From Diphasiastrum complanatum (lineage: Eukaryota > Streptophyta > Lycopodiopsida > Lycopodiales > Lycopodiaceae), in the NCBI GenBank assembly GCA_029204225.1, contig CM055092.1, positions 12,385,736 to 12,449,735 of the forward strand: DNA of 64,000 nt, given 5' to 3'. The position numbers and the translations under genes are program-made. The notes beneath the pieces were generated by a model, which was not told where the DNA came from, made no database searches, and was given only the letters and a program-made list of their open reading frames with translations. Below are positions 53,961 through 64,000 of this stretch, piece by piece. Within the stretch, counting starts at the first letter, position 1. Each line of letters begins with the position of its first letter.

Positions 53961-55910
53961 CTTGCCCCTTGGTTGTTATTTTTTGGCTCCAAAACGATTG
54001 GGAAGCCCACGTAATCAAGATCCTCTCTTTTTCTCTCTCTTGATACCCATATTGTCTGCAATTTTTATTTTTAATTTCAAAAAAAAAAAGTACCAACGAA
54101 TCGTGACCTCCCAACGAAACCGCGGTCACGATTCGGATCATTGTCCGACTACATCTTTGATCCTAGGGGCTAGGTGATAGTGAGGCCTACATCCTCTATT
54201 ATCTCCAAAACAAAATAGAGTCCTTAAAAAGAGGTTGAAGTGCATGAAAAGCAAGGCGCTAGCAAGTTCCTTCCCCTCGTTGATTCCAAAGAGGAAGTGA
54301 TTAGCCCAAGACGCTCATGAGTCCACAAGAGCAAGAGCAAACCACTTCTGATGACTCAAGGAAGCGCAAGACAAGTATAACACCATGGGACACTTGGTCT
54401 CCATTTTCCTCACCAACAAAGTTGCCAAGGCAGTATTGTGAAACAATCAAGGGGCAAATTTTAGAACAAGGTGAAAAACTCTCTCTCTCTCTCTCTCTAG
54501 TTCGCCCTCCAGCGATGGCGCTTCTGCTGCTGTTCGCGGGTCTCTTCATTATTGGCACTCTGTTGCTCGTAGGTCTGAGCTCCCTCCTCCATCGCCATGG
54601 TGACTGAGATGTTACCATTCTCATCGCGGGTCCGATCGCTGGCGCTTGCTGATTGCGGACTTGCCTGCGGAGTTCTGTGGACCTGGTGCGAGCGCTAGTT
54701 GCAGCCCCATCTTTGGTTTATTGCCAACTACCTGTTCCAACGCCCTGCTTCCTGCTGCAGTTCCGGTGGGTTTCTACTTGTTTGAAGGTTTTGAACTATG
54801 GCAGGAATAGGAAAGAGGGTGCACCTAGCCGTGCTCCTCAAACATCCTCTTCGGACTCCACCTTCTTCTTCCATTTTAGACCCACCTTTCTATGCACGTG
54901 GCAATCCCTGTCTCTCTGTCAGATTCTATTCTCGTTAACAGTGATTTAACTGTAGCCCTTCCTTTGACCCCTGATAATGCAGAAGCATCTCTGCGTCCGT
55001 CCTTTATGATCTTTGTCATTCCGCGCAGAGCAAATACATTCATATGAATATCTTAACAGCCATCGAGGAAAAACTTGTTTCTCTTGAGTCCATGATCCAT
55101 GCCCGTGCAATCTCACCTTTAGAAACTGAATACGTCCAGCTTAGATATTGCATTTTTGAGTCTCTTCACAATTGTGGCACTTAATTTTTTTCATATTGTG
55201 TCCTAGGGGGAATTTCTGGATCATTTTGTTTCCCATAGTAAGACACCCCTAATGCACTCAAATTTTGTGAATTCAATTTCTGTAAGTCAAGATATTGAAT
55301 GCACTTTTTTTTACTAATTTTTTGTTTGTTCTATTACTTTTCGCACCTCTCCCTTTTTTTTTTTGAGTCAGTTTTTTGACTCTTTTAGATCAATCAATCT
55401 TGCTACAATGAGTCACCTTCTATTGTACTTTACAGATCTAGATTTGGATCACACTCAAGCTCTAGTTCAAATATTGTGTCCAATAAGTCTCATCTAGTGT
55501 AACAAACTTGCATATCACATCTCATATTGTAAGTGGGGGCTGAAGAGAATCTCTGTGTAAATAAGCCACTCCATTTGATTCTTTGCCATCTGCAGTCCTC
55601 ACTCCCTTTACATATATTGACGCCCTTGCGGAACCAGAAAAGGTAGGTGGACCTCGCTCATGACTCTTGTGTGCCTTTGTAAAAAAATAATCTCTTCATC
55701 CTCCATGAAATTCTGCAAACAGCCACAAGGTGAGCCTCATCAGGAAGACACCGACTCTCAGACATTTCTCAGCATGCCTGACAAAAACCCAGGTTTCCCA
55801 AGATGCCATGTGGAATAAGGCAGGACTCAGCTAGGAGTCAACGACCACCTCCCTGTCCTGACCAGTGGTAGGCCTCTGCTATAGCAACCAGTGTAAACCT
55901 TGGATGTGGA
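53961..55910. other. no supported gene; one strong hairpin
   Basis: A perfect 12-bp inverted repeat (CGAATCGTGACC, 54097-54108 / 54124-54135) with a 15-base loop lies here. A frame at 54317-54607 (96 codons) passes through a CT microsatellite and has a hydrophobic stretch (MALLLLFAGLFIIGTLLLVG); I do not accept it as a gene without other evidence. The rest is AT-rich with homopolymer runs. Confidence 0.5.
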
Positions 55911-56435
55911 GCCTTGCCAGTGTACACTTAGTCAAAGTGGGCAGCGGTTGAAACAAAACTAAGCCAATGTATATTCTTAGGCAGCGATACAGGCCACAGG
56001 TACAGGTTGTTGCGGCCAGAATTCTTGTTTTCTTGGGATGCAGTAGAATTCAGAAGAGTTGTTGGGCAGAGATGGTGAACAATGATGGAGGACGGTGGTT
56101 AACGTTAGAAAATATGGCAATGGCAAGCAATGGAGAGAGAGAGAGAGAGATAGAGATAGAGAGGAGATAGAGAGCCCTTGCCAGTGTACACTTAGTCAAA
56201 GTGGGCAGCGGTGAAACAAAACTAGGCCAACGTATAATATTAGGCAGCGAAACAAGGCCACAGATACAAGGTTGTTGCTGCCAGAATTCTTTTTTTCTTG
56301 GGAAGCAGTAGAAATCAGAAGAGTTGTTGGCAGAGATGGTGAACAATGATGGAGACACTGGTTAACGTTAGAAATATGCAAGCAATGGAGAGAGAGAGAG
56401 AGAGAGAAGAGAGAGAGAGGAGAGAGAAGGAGAGA
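55911..56435. repeat. 264-bp tandem duplication ending in GA microsatellites
   Basis: CCTTGCCAGTGTACACTTAG occurs at 55912 and 56176. The copies run in parallel through GTGGGCAGCGG, GCCAGAATTCTT, GCAGTAGAA, GAGATGGTGAACAATGATGG and GGTTAACGTTAGAAA to a GA run (56128 and 56388). They differ by scattered substitutions and small indels. Confidence 0.9.
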
Positions 56436-58840
56436 GACGAGAGAGAGATGCAACATTTAAGCCTACCCAAGGTATGCTGGAATCCTTCTCTTTAGGTTAC
56501 TCGACTTCTCAGACCCTATACTAAATTCTACTTTAGGTGTCCAAACAACATTATGTAAGCTGTAGGGGCCCTGTGGGTCTAAATACCCGAATGACTAGCT
56601 CGTTAATTGCAAATCATAAGCTCCCAAATAGGTTGCCTACCAAACTGATAGCCTAACATTTTACGTACTTCTCATGAAATCTTTGAATACTTTCTTAGCT
56701 GGTGTAACAAGTAAGTAGCTAGAGATATCCCTTTCTTGTTGAGGAATCTAGCGCTTGAAGTTTACAAGTTCCTTGGCCTCAAAACTTTTTCCGGCTTTGG
56801 CAATAGTAGAGCAAATTCTCCGCTTATATCTTCTAGAAATATCATTACAGATGTACAAATCTAACGGAAACATTCTAATGAAAGCAATTGGGAGATACTT
56901 GAAACTTGAAACTTGAAAGAGAGTATATCGATTGAATTGCTTTCTTAACAACACGTTGCTTCTGCTCTTGCTCATCTTTGGTTGCACATTGTTGGCTCTG
57001 TTTCTGACTGACTATTTGTGTTTAGGGTGCACTTCATACCAATTTAGTTGAAGCACATACGTCCGCATCTTCCTGCTTTACGGAGCAGCCCTTACGGCAA
57101 AAGAATCCTATCAAGGACTAATTTGAAGAAGTAAGATGATGCAATAGCTTATTTTGAACTTGTATCGAGTGTTCGTCTCAATAAATATGTAGCTTAATAT
57201 TGTCAATTTGATAATCTGCTATGGGCTGTTTGATTGTTGACCTCTTGAGTTGATTCTTCTTCTTTTTAATTGACCATCTTGCATCAAATTTGTATGAGAG
57301 CCCGAACCTGCTGTTTGGACATGAATAGAAACCAAGGCGTTGGTATCTCTTAACGAATGTCATTGTTTGAATAGGCGCAATGCTTATTTTGTCAAATGTA
57401 TTGTGTCCATGTCTTTATTATGTATAAGTAATGAATATATGGAGAGGCCACCAAGTCATATATATCATGGGGACCATGGTGAATGGTCGTAAGATGTCAT
57501 ATGACCTAAAAGATAGGTCTTGATGTACAAGTCGGTAATTCTATTGTGATTATCGGCCTAGCCTATGGTGGTTATGGCATATAGGATAGTGGAGCTTCCT
57601 AATAGTGTGGAGGTAGTCAAAGTGAAAGGAGGTGGAGACCTATGACGCATATTTATGTCAAAATGATGCTGTGTGCAAGTGGGTCTACTAGAAGGATCCA
57701 AGCCAGAGTACCCCCCTAGCTTTTGTAGGGTGTGGAATGATTGACAGGAATAATATGAAGGTGCTATGAGATAGTGTGCATGTGCAGAATCGTGAGTCGT
57801 GACTCTCCCTTGAATACTGAGGGTATGGTCATCTACTTAGTGTTCCTTTTATGTATAAAGATTTATTCTGTTGTGCTTGTGAGATATGCATTAAGAGTTT
57901 CGTATGTGATGGATCCTATGCATTTGTGTGTTGGGGTAATGCAATCCTAATCTGTATGCAAGTAAGAGTTGCATGCATGAGATGCCCTACTAATATCAAA
58001 ATTCTCAGCTGGTATGAGAACTTAGTGTTCCTTAGTTGCCTCAATGATTGTATGCTTGCTTTTTGAAGAAATTTAGGTTTCTAGCTGTTTTTTTTTAAAT
58101 TGAGGTGGTAGATCTCCTCAGAAGCTCATCCATGCTAGGAATGAGATCTTGCGTGTGAGAAAAACCCTTAACTTAATATCAAGATTGTGGTTTGTTCATG
58201 AAATATTAAACCAAAGTTGGATGTGTCATGCTTGTATGATTCATCCATACGAATATGGAGAAATTTATGACACCCTAAATAGCTTGTTTTGTCTTGAAGT
58301 TCTTGCTAATTGTAACTCAGGTATGAAACGTTAAGTGCGAATTTGCAAGAATTGCGCATATGTGGAGACTATTGAGTAGACTACATGTGGAAGTGGTAAA
58401 AGTGTAGAAATTCAGGTTGCAACCAAAACTTGTATTTTTTGAAAATGTTTTCAAAATCATCCAGTTCAACATGTGTGAAGGGGATTAAGTACACCACACG
58501 TGTGAAATGTACGAAAATGACAGACAATATCACATCATTAGCAGGTCACCAGATTAGTAGTTTTTTTTGCTATAAAATCAGGATGTTGGTAATGTTGAAG
58601 CAACAATGGTGAAAAAGTGAATATCTTGCCCATGCATGATAGGCAAACCTAAGCTTGGGACAGACTGCATAGATGGTACGTGAACCGACAAGTGCAATCA
58701 AGGTATGCTCTATATAAAAAGCCTCAAATATACTAATGAGTACATGTAACAACAACAAAAATAATATATCTAAATACTGTGAACTGAAATAAATGCGATG
58801 GGTATGAAATATGAAAATATGTTGGGAGCATAGATACAGT
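56436..58840. other. no supported gene
   Basis: A 2.4-kb AT-rich stretch. Open frames are short (under 80 codons) and show no conserved motif. A CACACGTGTG palindrome lies at 58495 with AACATGTGTGAAGG nearby, recalling the LTR-associated motif of the Copia elements, so part of this may be an old LTR. Confidence 0.5.
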
Positions 58841-60290
58841 CTAAATGTCATGAGTGAGGTATAGCACTATCATCCAATATTGTTTTGCTAATGCTATAGT
58901 TAGATGTGATCCGAGCTGCAGCATGGGGGGAACTCTGGTGGTCCGCTGACGTCGTCTAGGAGGATGAGACCTCGTGATAGGTCGAGTAGCTCTTGTTGTA
59001 ACATGAGTATCAGTGGGGGCGCTGTCTCTGATCCCTATGAGTGGGTATGTCATCCTCCTCATCATCATCATCACAGGCTCTAGGTCCCATCGCCTTCTCC
59101 TAGAGAATGAGTAGGTTATCGAGGCTGAGAAGCATGACTTTGCTAAGCTCTCTGCATTGGTCTTGTAGATTAAAGAGCATCTCTCGTGTCATAAGTGCCA
59201 CGCAGTGGGAATTTTCATAGCTATGAGTGATCGTAAGCATGGTGGGCATAGTCGTGTAACAAAACAATGGTATCTCCCTCTGATCTCATAGTATATAGGG
59301 CACCTAAAGATAAAGTGCTCCTCAGACTTTCACCTCATCCAAGGAGCATAACTGACAAATGCTCTCCTCTCTCGAAATACCATGGAACCTCCCAGTCTCA
59401 ATGGCCAACTAATGTGATGCGGAGCTGTCCTAATCATGAGAGGCTGTATCCTGATCATGAAGATATGTGTGAGGAAGCAAGTGCTATTTGTCTATATCTC
59501 CCATCTGCACCTGAAAAGTGCCTGAACTCTCTAAATATACGCAATAAGCTGGAAAAACTGCGACTTCTGTATAGGTGGAACAACACAATTCAGCAAGGAG
59601 GATCTCATGTGAAACAGGGGCTTCGCCCGAATCATACGAGCTAACATGGTGGTCTGTAATCTCGAGATACTGGCCCAGTGTGATGAGGGAAGACTGGTAC
59701 AACTTGAGAAGTGCTGAAGACCATAACCTTGGTCTTCGCAATGTTCCAATCCCCATCTAGTACAAAAACCATGTTAGCAATCCAGCTGTCTCTAATCCCT
59801 CTCTGGTCGGAGATACTAGTACCACATCATCGTCATAAAGAAGAATGGCAATCCGAATATCGCCAAGTCTGCAACTAGAGCCGCCACACTGTGAGATGAC
59901 TCTCTAGTTCATCAATGTATAATCCAAAAAGAACCCTGCCCGTCTCCTAGATTCCACCTCTGAACTCACTGCCCAGACTAAAGTATGATACCATATAGCT
60001 TCGCGAGAACATGTCCAATTCTGATGGCCAATCATGATGGTGCAGTAGTTACCAGGAATCATGGGGTCACCATTTTTATGGATAGGGTGGATGATGGGAA
60101 GCTAGATACAAGAGAAGAGTGGCTAATGTGGGAGCAAGTGAAGGGTCGACAGCATGGGGTAGGAGTTCGGATTCAAGGTACTCAGTATCTCTCGCCTTGT
60201 GGGACTTCATTCTCTTGATGGCCGCAAGTACCATGTTAGAGGTGAACTCAGAAAGGCCGGGGAGGGAATAGAGATGGGTGAGTCAGTGAG
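58841..60290 (-). mobile_element. second L1-like LINE copy, 5'-truncated and internally deleted
   Basis: Reading the minus strand: a pre-RT helix (IKRMKSHKARDTEYLESELL), RT block PIHKNGDPMIPGNY, a deletion, then the RT catalytic region with YDDDVVLVSPTREGL (the usual Ala of YADD is Asp). Thumb fragments, the CQLCSLDEV zinc motif start, and the Asp-rich/Arg-rich tail (RSHPPRRRQRT) follow, ending at GACATTTAG. The plus-strand copy at 45-49 kb is the same family. Many stops occur. Confidence 0.85.
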
Positions 60291-60851
60291 GGTTATAGTA
60301 TATAGGTTGGTGGCATAGTTAGCCCATATCAATGTTTCATGGGTCGTTTTGTACGTCGTTTCGAATAAGTGTTTGAAACGCTGGTTCAGGTTTGAATCGA
60401 GAATGTTTTTTAGTTTTTTTTTTTAATGTGTCTTTTAAAGGGTTCTTTGGGTTTACACATGTCATAGAAAGTCTTAGTACCAAGTAGATAACATCCAATA
60501 ATCACGAGAATGATGCTCTAGAGAATGCAATTTAAGAGGAGAAATGTGTATGGTGACTATGGTCGCTTTCCTTAGTCAATCATTGATATTGTCATGGATA
60601 GGTTATTAGGTTGCGAGAATTTGTTCATGCCCACTGCCAGTACAAAGCTTATGGCCCTTGAGAATCATGCTCAAGTCACACGTGCATTCAGGAAGTATAC
60701 AAAGACATGATCATCATCTTAGAGTCTTGTAACTTGTAAGTACTAAGAGAACAAGAAGTTTAGCTCGTGAGGGTTTGCATGCCCATTGCCACATGGTAGC
60801 AGGTACTCGATAACGTGTCAACAATCACACTTTTATGCACGCAACACATCA
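60291..60851. other. no supported gene
   Basis: AT-rich sequence without conserved frames. A stretch near 60345-60400 (TCGTTTTGTACGTCGTTTCG, GGTTCAGGTTTGAATCG) recalls the interior of the hAT-like MITE at 53.5 kb but no ends were found. Confidence 0.45.
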
Positions 60852-61216
60852 TGTTAGAGTTAATGTTTACGTTAGTACCCCTAATGTTATTATCTGGTTA
60901 ACTAGGATTGTTGGGCCATGCCTGCGTGCTAATTCTGGGGGCCCTTACTTATATCAGTAAAAGTCAAGTTAGACTATTGTTAGACAAGTTTTGCTATAGA
61001 TAGGTGTTGGTGCTTTTACCATAGAGACATTAATTAAGCAATTGCTTTTAGGTTGCTTTTGCTTTTGCTTTTCGACATAGACCAAAGTCTATGTAATGGG
61101 ACATAGTTGGAGTACCTTCATCATTGTTGTCTCTCTCATGTGTATGACTATTGTCTATAACAACAATAGGAATCTTGTCTTGGGTTACTTGTATGATCAA
61201 GTCGGTTTTCTAAACA
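60852..61216 (+). repeat. 5' LTR of an unclassified LTR element
   Basis: The 365-bp block starts TGTTAGAGTTAATG and ends TTTTCTAAACA, immediately followed by TGGTATCACAACG, a primer-site-like sequence. TGTTAGA/TCTAAACA gives imperfect terminal inversion. No second LTR is found because a Gypsy element interrupts the sequence at 62295. Confidence 0.7.
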
Positions 61217-62294
61217 TGGTATCACAACGTGGTTCAAGATTCAAGAGAACAAGGAGGTACTCCAACGAATAGAATCAATTCACAAGGAATTGATTTGGCC
61301 ATCATCTTCAAGGAGAAAAACAGGTGCGGGTGGTGTCCCTAGCCAGCTCTCAAGTTTGTTTTTCAACTACAACGGTGGCAGCTTTGTGGGCGAAGATCCG
61401 GAGATTATGGAATCTCCCTCATATTTTAGGTTGTTGTAGGACAGCAAAGCATGGAGTCAATGTTGCCAGAGGACAACGTGGATCTGTGGTAAGATCTTGG
61501 TGAAATTCTGTGGAGATCATTGCTGCATGTTGTTTGCTGGAGGACAAATCACTGGAAGGCTGCTTGTCAGAGTGCTATTGTTCCTGCAGGTTTATTGATC
61601 AGATTGCTGAGATTTGTGTAAAATATAGCTAGTTTTGTTGTGGTAAGTTTGATACAATACTGCAGATTCAAGCGCTTAAACAGTTTGCTGGAAATTGTTT
61701 GTTGGACTGAGCTAGGACTGCTCGCTGGTCTGCTGAATAGTGATCATTGTTGGATCTAGATCACTACTACTGTATACAGATGCTGTATGGACAGGGATGT
61801 TGTTGGAAGATTATTGTTGCATAGCTATTCGCTATTGAAATCACAGAAGGTTGTTGGATCTGGACAACAAAGAGTTTTTGAGTTAGTTCACTAGATCTGC
61901 AAGGCAGACAACTGATTGTTTGGAGAAGAGACAACCGTGTTAGCTGATTCATTGGAAGAGAACAAATTGTTGAAGGAGAACCAAGCTATCTTTGCTGACC
62001 ATTGGAAAGGTCGTTGCCTAAAGATGGAGTTCAATGCTGGAAATCGTAGCAAGGACATTGTTGTTGTCCGTTGGATTCTTGCTACTGGAAATCGTTCTTG
62101 TTACTGAGATTGCTGCTGGTTGCTTGTCGATAGTTGCAAAGCCACTATCGGATGCTGCCAGATCATTACTGCTTCTACTATTGAAGATTGCTACAAGATT
62201 GGTCGCTGGAGAAGGGTTTGTTGCTGGAAATATTGAACTTTATCAATAGGCGGCCAATTTTCATGCTGTGAAAAGCCAAAGGTGGGTGCCCTGG
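61217..62294 (+). other. internal region of the unclassified LTR element
   Basis: It starts with TGGTATCACAACGTGG. About 1.1 kb follow with many TTGCTGGA, TGTTGGA and GCTGGAAAT-type repeats and only short frames (for example 63 codons at 61916). No Gag or Pol motif is seen. It may be a long leader, or a non-autonomous element. It ends at the LTR of the next element. Confidence 0.5.
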
Positions 62295-62651
62295 TGTAAT
62301 AGATCCTAACACCACAGTAGGGCAAACACTAACTGATCCACCCAAGCTTGCCTACTCCCTGATATAGAGTAAGCCCCTCCTAGCCCAGTGTGAGGATTGG
62401 TAGCATGCAATTGCCAAGTGTCGGCCACGTGTCACTGACGTGGCCGACTGCACGTCGAGACCCAACTGGGGGCCCTATCCTGCTGACAGGGTCCCTAGAC
62501 TGTGTTAGGCCCGCCATGGCTATGGACCGTGCTGGGGCACATACTCACACTGTCTTGCCCTGTTGGTCGTGTACGCTGGACACGACCCTGACTGTGGTAT
62601 CTGACGTATCTGTGTTCTCTAGGGTTCGGAACTGGTTACGCGCTCGTAACA
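62295..62651 (-). repeat. 3' LTR of a chromodomain Gypsy
   Basis: On the minus strand it starts TGTTACGAGCGCG right after a purine tract (AAGGAGGGAG) and ends CTATTACA. A minus-facing TATA-like CTCTATATCAGG is present at about 62355. It is more GC-rich than its surroundings and holds inverted blocks (GGCCACGTG-CACTGACGTGGCC, near 62419-62442). A 98-bp part recurs at 50115-50212. Confidence 0.8.
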
Positions 62652-64000
62652 CTCCCTCCTTAAGAACCGTCTTGGTCCTCTAAGACAAAGTCTGGAAAAA
62701 TCTTGCGAAGGACGCTGCTCGTTTCCAAGTGGCATTCTCAACAGGTGATCATTCCACTTAACCAGATATTCTCGGTATAGAGTATGACGAGTCTGTGTCT
62801 CTCTACTATCAAGAATCTCCTCTGGTTCATGTGGAGGTTGCTGAGGATCCAATGGGAGAACTAGAACATTGTCCCCTACCAGATTGTTTGATCTGGCTAA
62901 GGCTTTTCGTAACTGACTTACATGAAAGATTGGAAAAATCTTACTGCTGTGTGGGAGTTCTAGTTAGGTGACCTCACCTAGTCTCCTACTGATGGTAAAG
63001 GGGACCACAATACCTTGGAGACAACTTAGCACACACCTGATTTGAGGGTTTAGAGTCGACTGGGACTCTCAAGTAGACTTTCTCACCAACGGAGAACTGC
63101 ACATCCCGTCTGTGCAGATCTGCATAATGCCTGGCTCGATCCTGGGACTGCCTGATGCTACGCTTAGCATGTTCTATCATTTGGTTTAGGTCCTCTAAAA
63201 AGTTTCTGGCTGCTTCAACTTTTTCTTGTTTAAACCCTACAGCTGTGGGTGAGTGTGGCTGAAAACCGTACATCAGCATAAATGGGTTGTATCCCGTAGC
63301 TGAATGTTTGGTACTGTTGTAAGCAAACTCTAATATTGAGAGATACTCCTCCCAATTAGTCTGCCTCTTGCTGACGTATGCACGAAGCATATCCTCCAGC
63401 ACCTGATTTACCCTTTCTGTTTGACCGTCCGTCTGTGGATGGTCGGTGGTACTCATATTTAGTATGGAGATGATGGAATACTGCCCTCCAAAAATTTCCA
63501 GTAAACTTACTGTCCCGGTCGCTGACTATGCCGGAAGGTAGACCGTACAATTTAAATAGCCCGTCTACAAACAACCTCGCTAACTCTGGAGCTCTAACGG
63601 TTGTTTTGGTCGGAATGAAATGAGCCATTTTGGTCAGACGGTCAACTGTGACCCATAGAGCATCATTACCCTTTTGGGTTTTAGACATGCCTACTATAAA
63701 TCCATGGAGATACTCTCCCATTTACCAGCTGGTATTTCTAAGGGCTGCAACAACCCTCCCCTTTAAACGCTCTGCTTTGTTTACTTGACATTTCTGGCAA
63801 CTGGTTACATACTGGTGGACGTCCTTTTTCATACTGGGCCAGAAAATTGCCTACGAAGAAGCTCATAGGTCTTCTGTATGCCTAGGTGTCCCGCACAGGA
63901 TTGTCATGACATTCATATAGGACCTGCTGCCTATAATCCTCTGAATGGGGACACATACTCTATCTCTATAGAGCAAGTACTCATCCTGAATGGAATACTG
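62652..64000 (-). pseudogene. Ty3/Gypsy chromovirus integrase with chromodomain, continuing beyond the window
   Basis: Minus strand in order: zinc finger part (FWPSMKKDVHQYVTSCQKCQ), then core blocks DALWVTVDRLTKMAHFIP, GIVSDRDSKFTGNFWRAVF and DHPQTDGQTERVNQVLEDML (the latter in a shifted frame). LEFAYNSTKHSATGYNPFML and the GPY-like end LSPRYCGP follow. A chromodomain-like C-terminus comes next (EEILDSRETQTRH, YREYLVKW, then ENATWKR in a shifted frame), ending next to the LTR. Chromodomains steer integration into heterochromatin. Frameshifts lie near 63450 and 62770, and a stop near 63717. RT and gag are outside the window. Confidence 0.92.

Noticed and set aside
54317-54607. 96-codon frame with a hydrophobic C-terminal segment
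   Set aside because: It crosses a CT microsatellite, has no homology I recognise and no promoter or splice support.

Overview
This is a repeat-dominated stretch of a land-plant nuclear genome. The evidence is Ty1/Copia and Ty3/Gypsy LTR retrotransposons with primer sites complementary to plant initiator-Met tRNA (TGGTATCAGAGC types), an L1-like LINE, hAT-type and foldback MITEs, the plant telomere heptamer (TTTAGGG), and one spliced gene encoding a Pumilio/PUF RNA-binding protein. The lineage cannot be fixed from sequence alone; a plant with a large, retrotransposon-rich genome (fern, lycophyte or gymnosperm rather than a compact angiosperm) is my inference.

Layout. 0-2.4 kb: 3' end of an LTR element with unrecognised ORFs. 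2.4-11.8 kb: a plus-strand Copia family (LTRs about 4318-4712 and 11441-11834, about 98% alike by eye) carrying nested minus-strand Copia insertions; the one at 7.2-10.9 kb has a pol broken by only two single-base indels. 11.8-13.1 kb: Gypsy integrase relic with all three catalytic residues replaced. 13.2-15.7 kb: Copia relic whose LTR holds a (GA)62 tract. 16.2-21.4 kb: minus Gypsy with leader and 5' LTR, inserted into a plus-strand Gypsy of the same family (21.4-22.7 kb). 22.7-24.5 kb: minus Copia gag/protease, primer site and LTR. 24.6-27.2 kb: internally deleted Copia with two LTRs. 27.4-30.9 kb: Gypsy relic, then an unrecognised broken coding region. 32.4-33.3 kb: tandem repeats carrying two foldback elements.

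34.1-38.2 kb: the only convincing host gene, a PUF protein in four solid exons plus a doubtful short last exon. It has eight recognition repeats but no visible C-terminal cap, and it sits behind a promoter built of 110-140 bp tandem repeats, each with a TATA-like motif.

40.5-45.2 kb: minus Copia in which gag and protease are separated by a fragment of a miniature LTR element (TRIM-like) whose 144-bp LTR contains a tRNA-like sequence with A and B boxes. I consider this the most unusual structure in the window. 45.3-49.0 kb: plus-strand LINE, with a shorter minus-strand relative at 58.8-60.3 kb. 49.2-54 kb: several Gypsy and Copia scraps, one Copia RT split by a hAT-like MITE with a perfect 8-bp target duplication. 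55.9-56.4 kb: a 264-bp tandem duplication. 60.9-62.3 kb: an LTR element of unknown coding content, interrupted by a minus-strand chromodomain Gypsy (62.3 kb to the window end).

The genes do not form a pathway. The picture is one host gene in a bed of nested retrotransposons, most of them broken.
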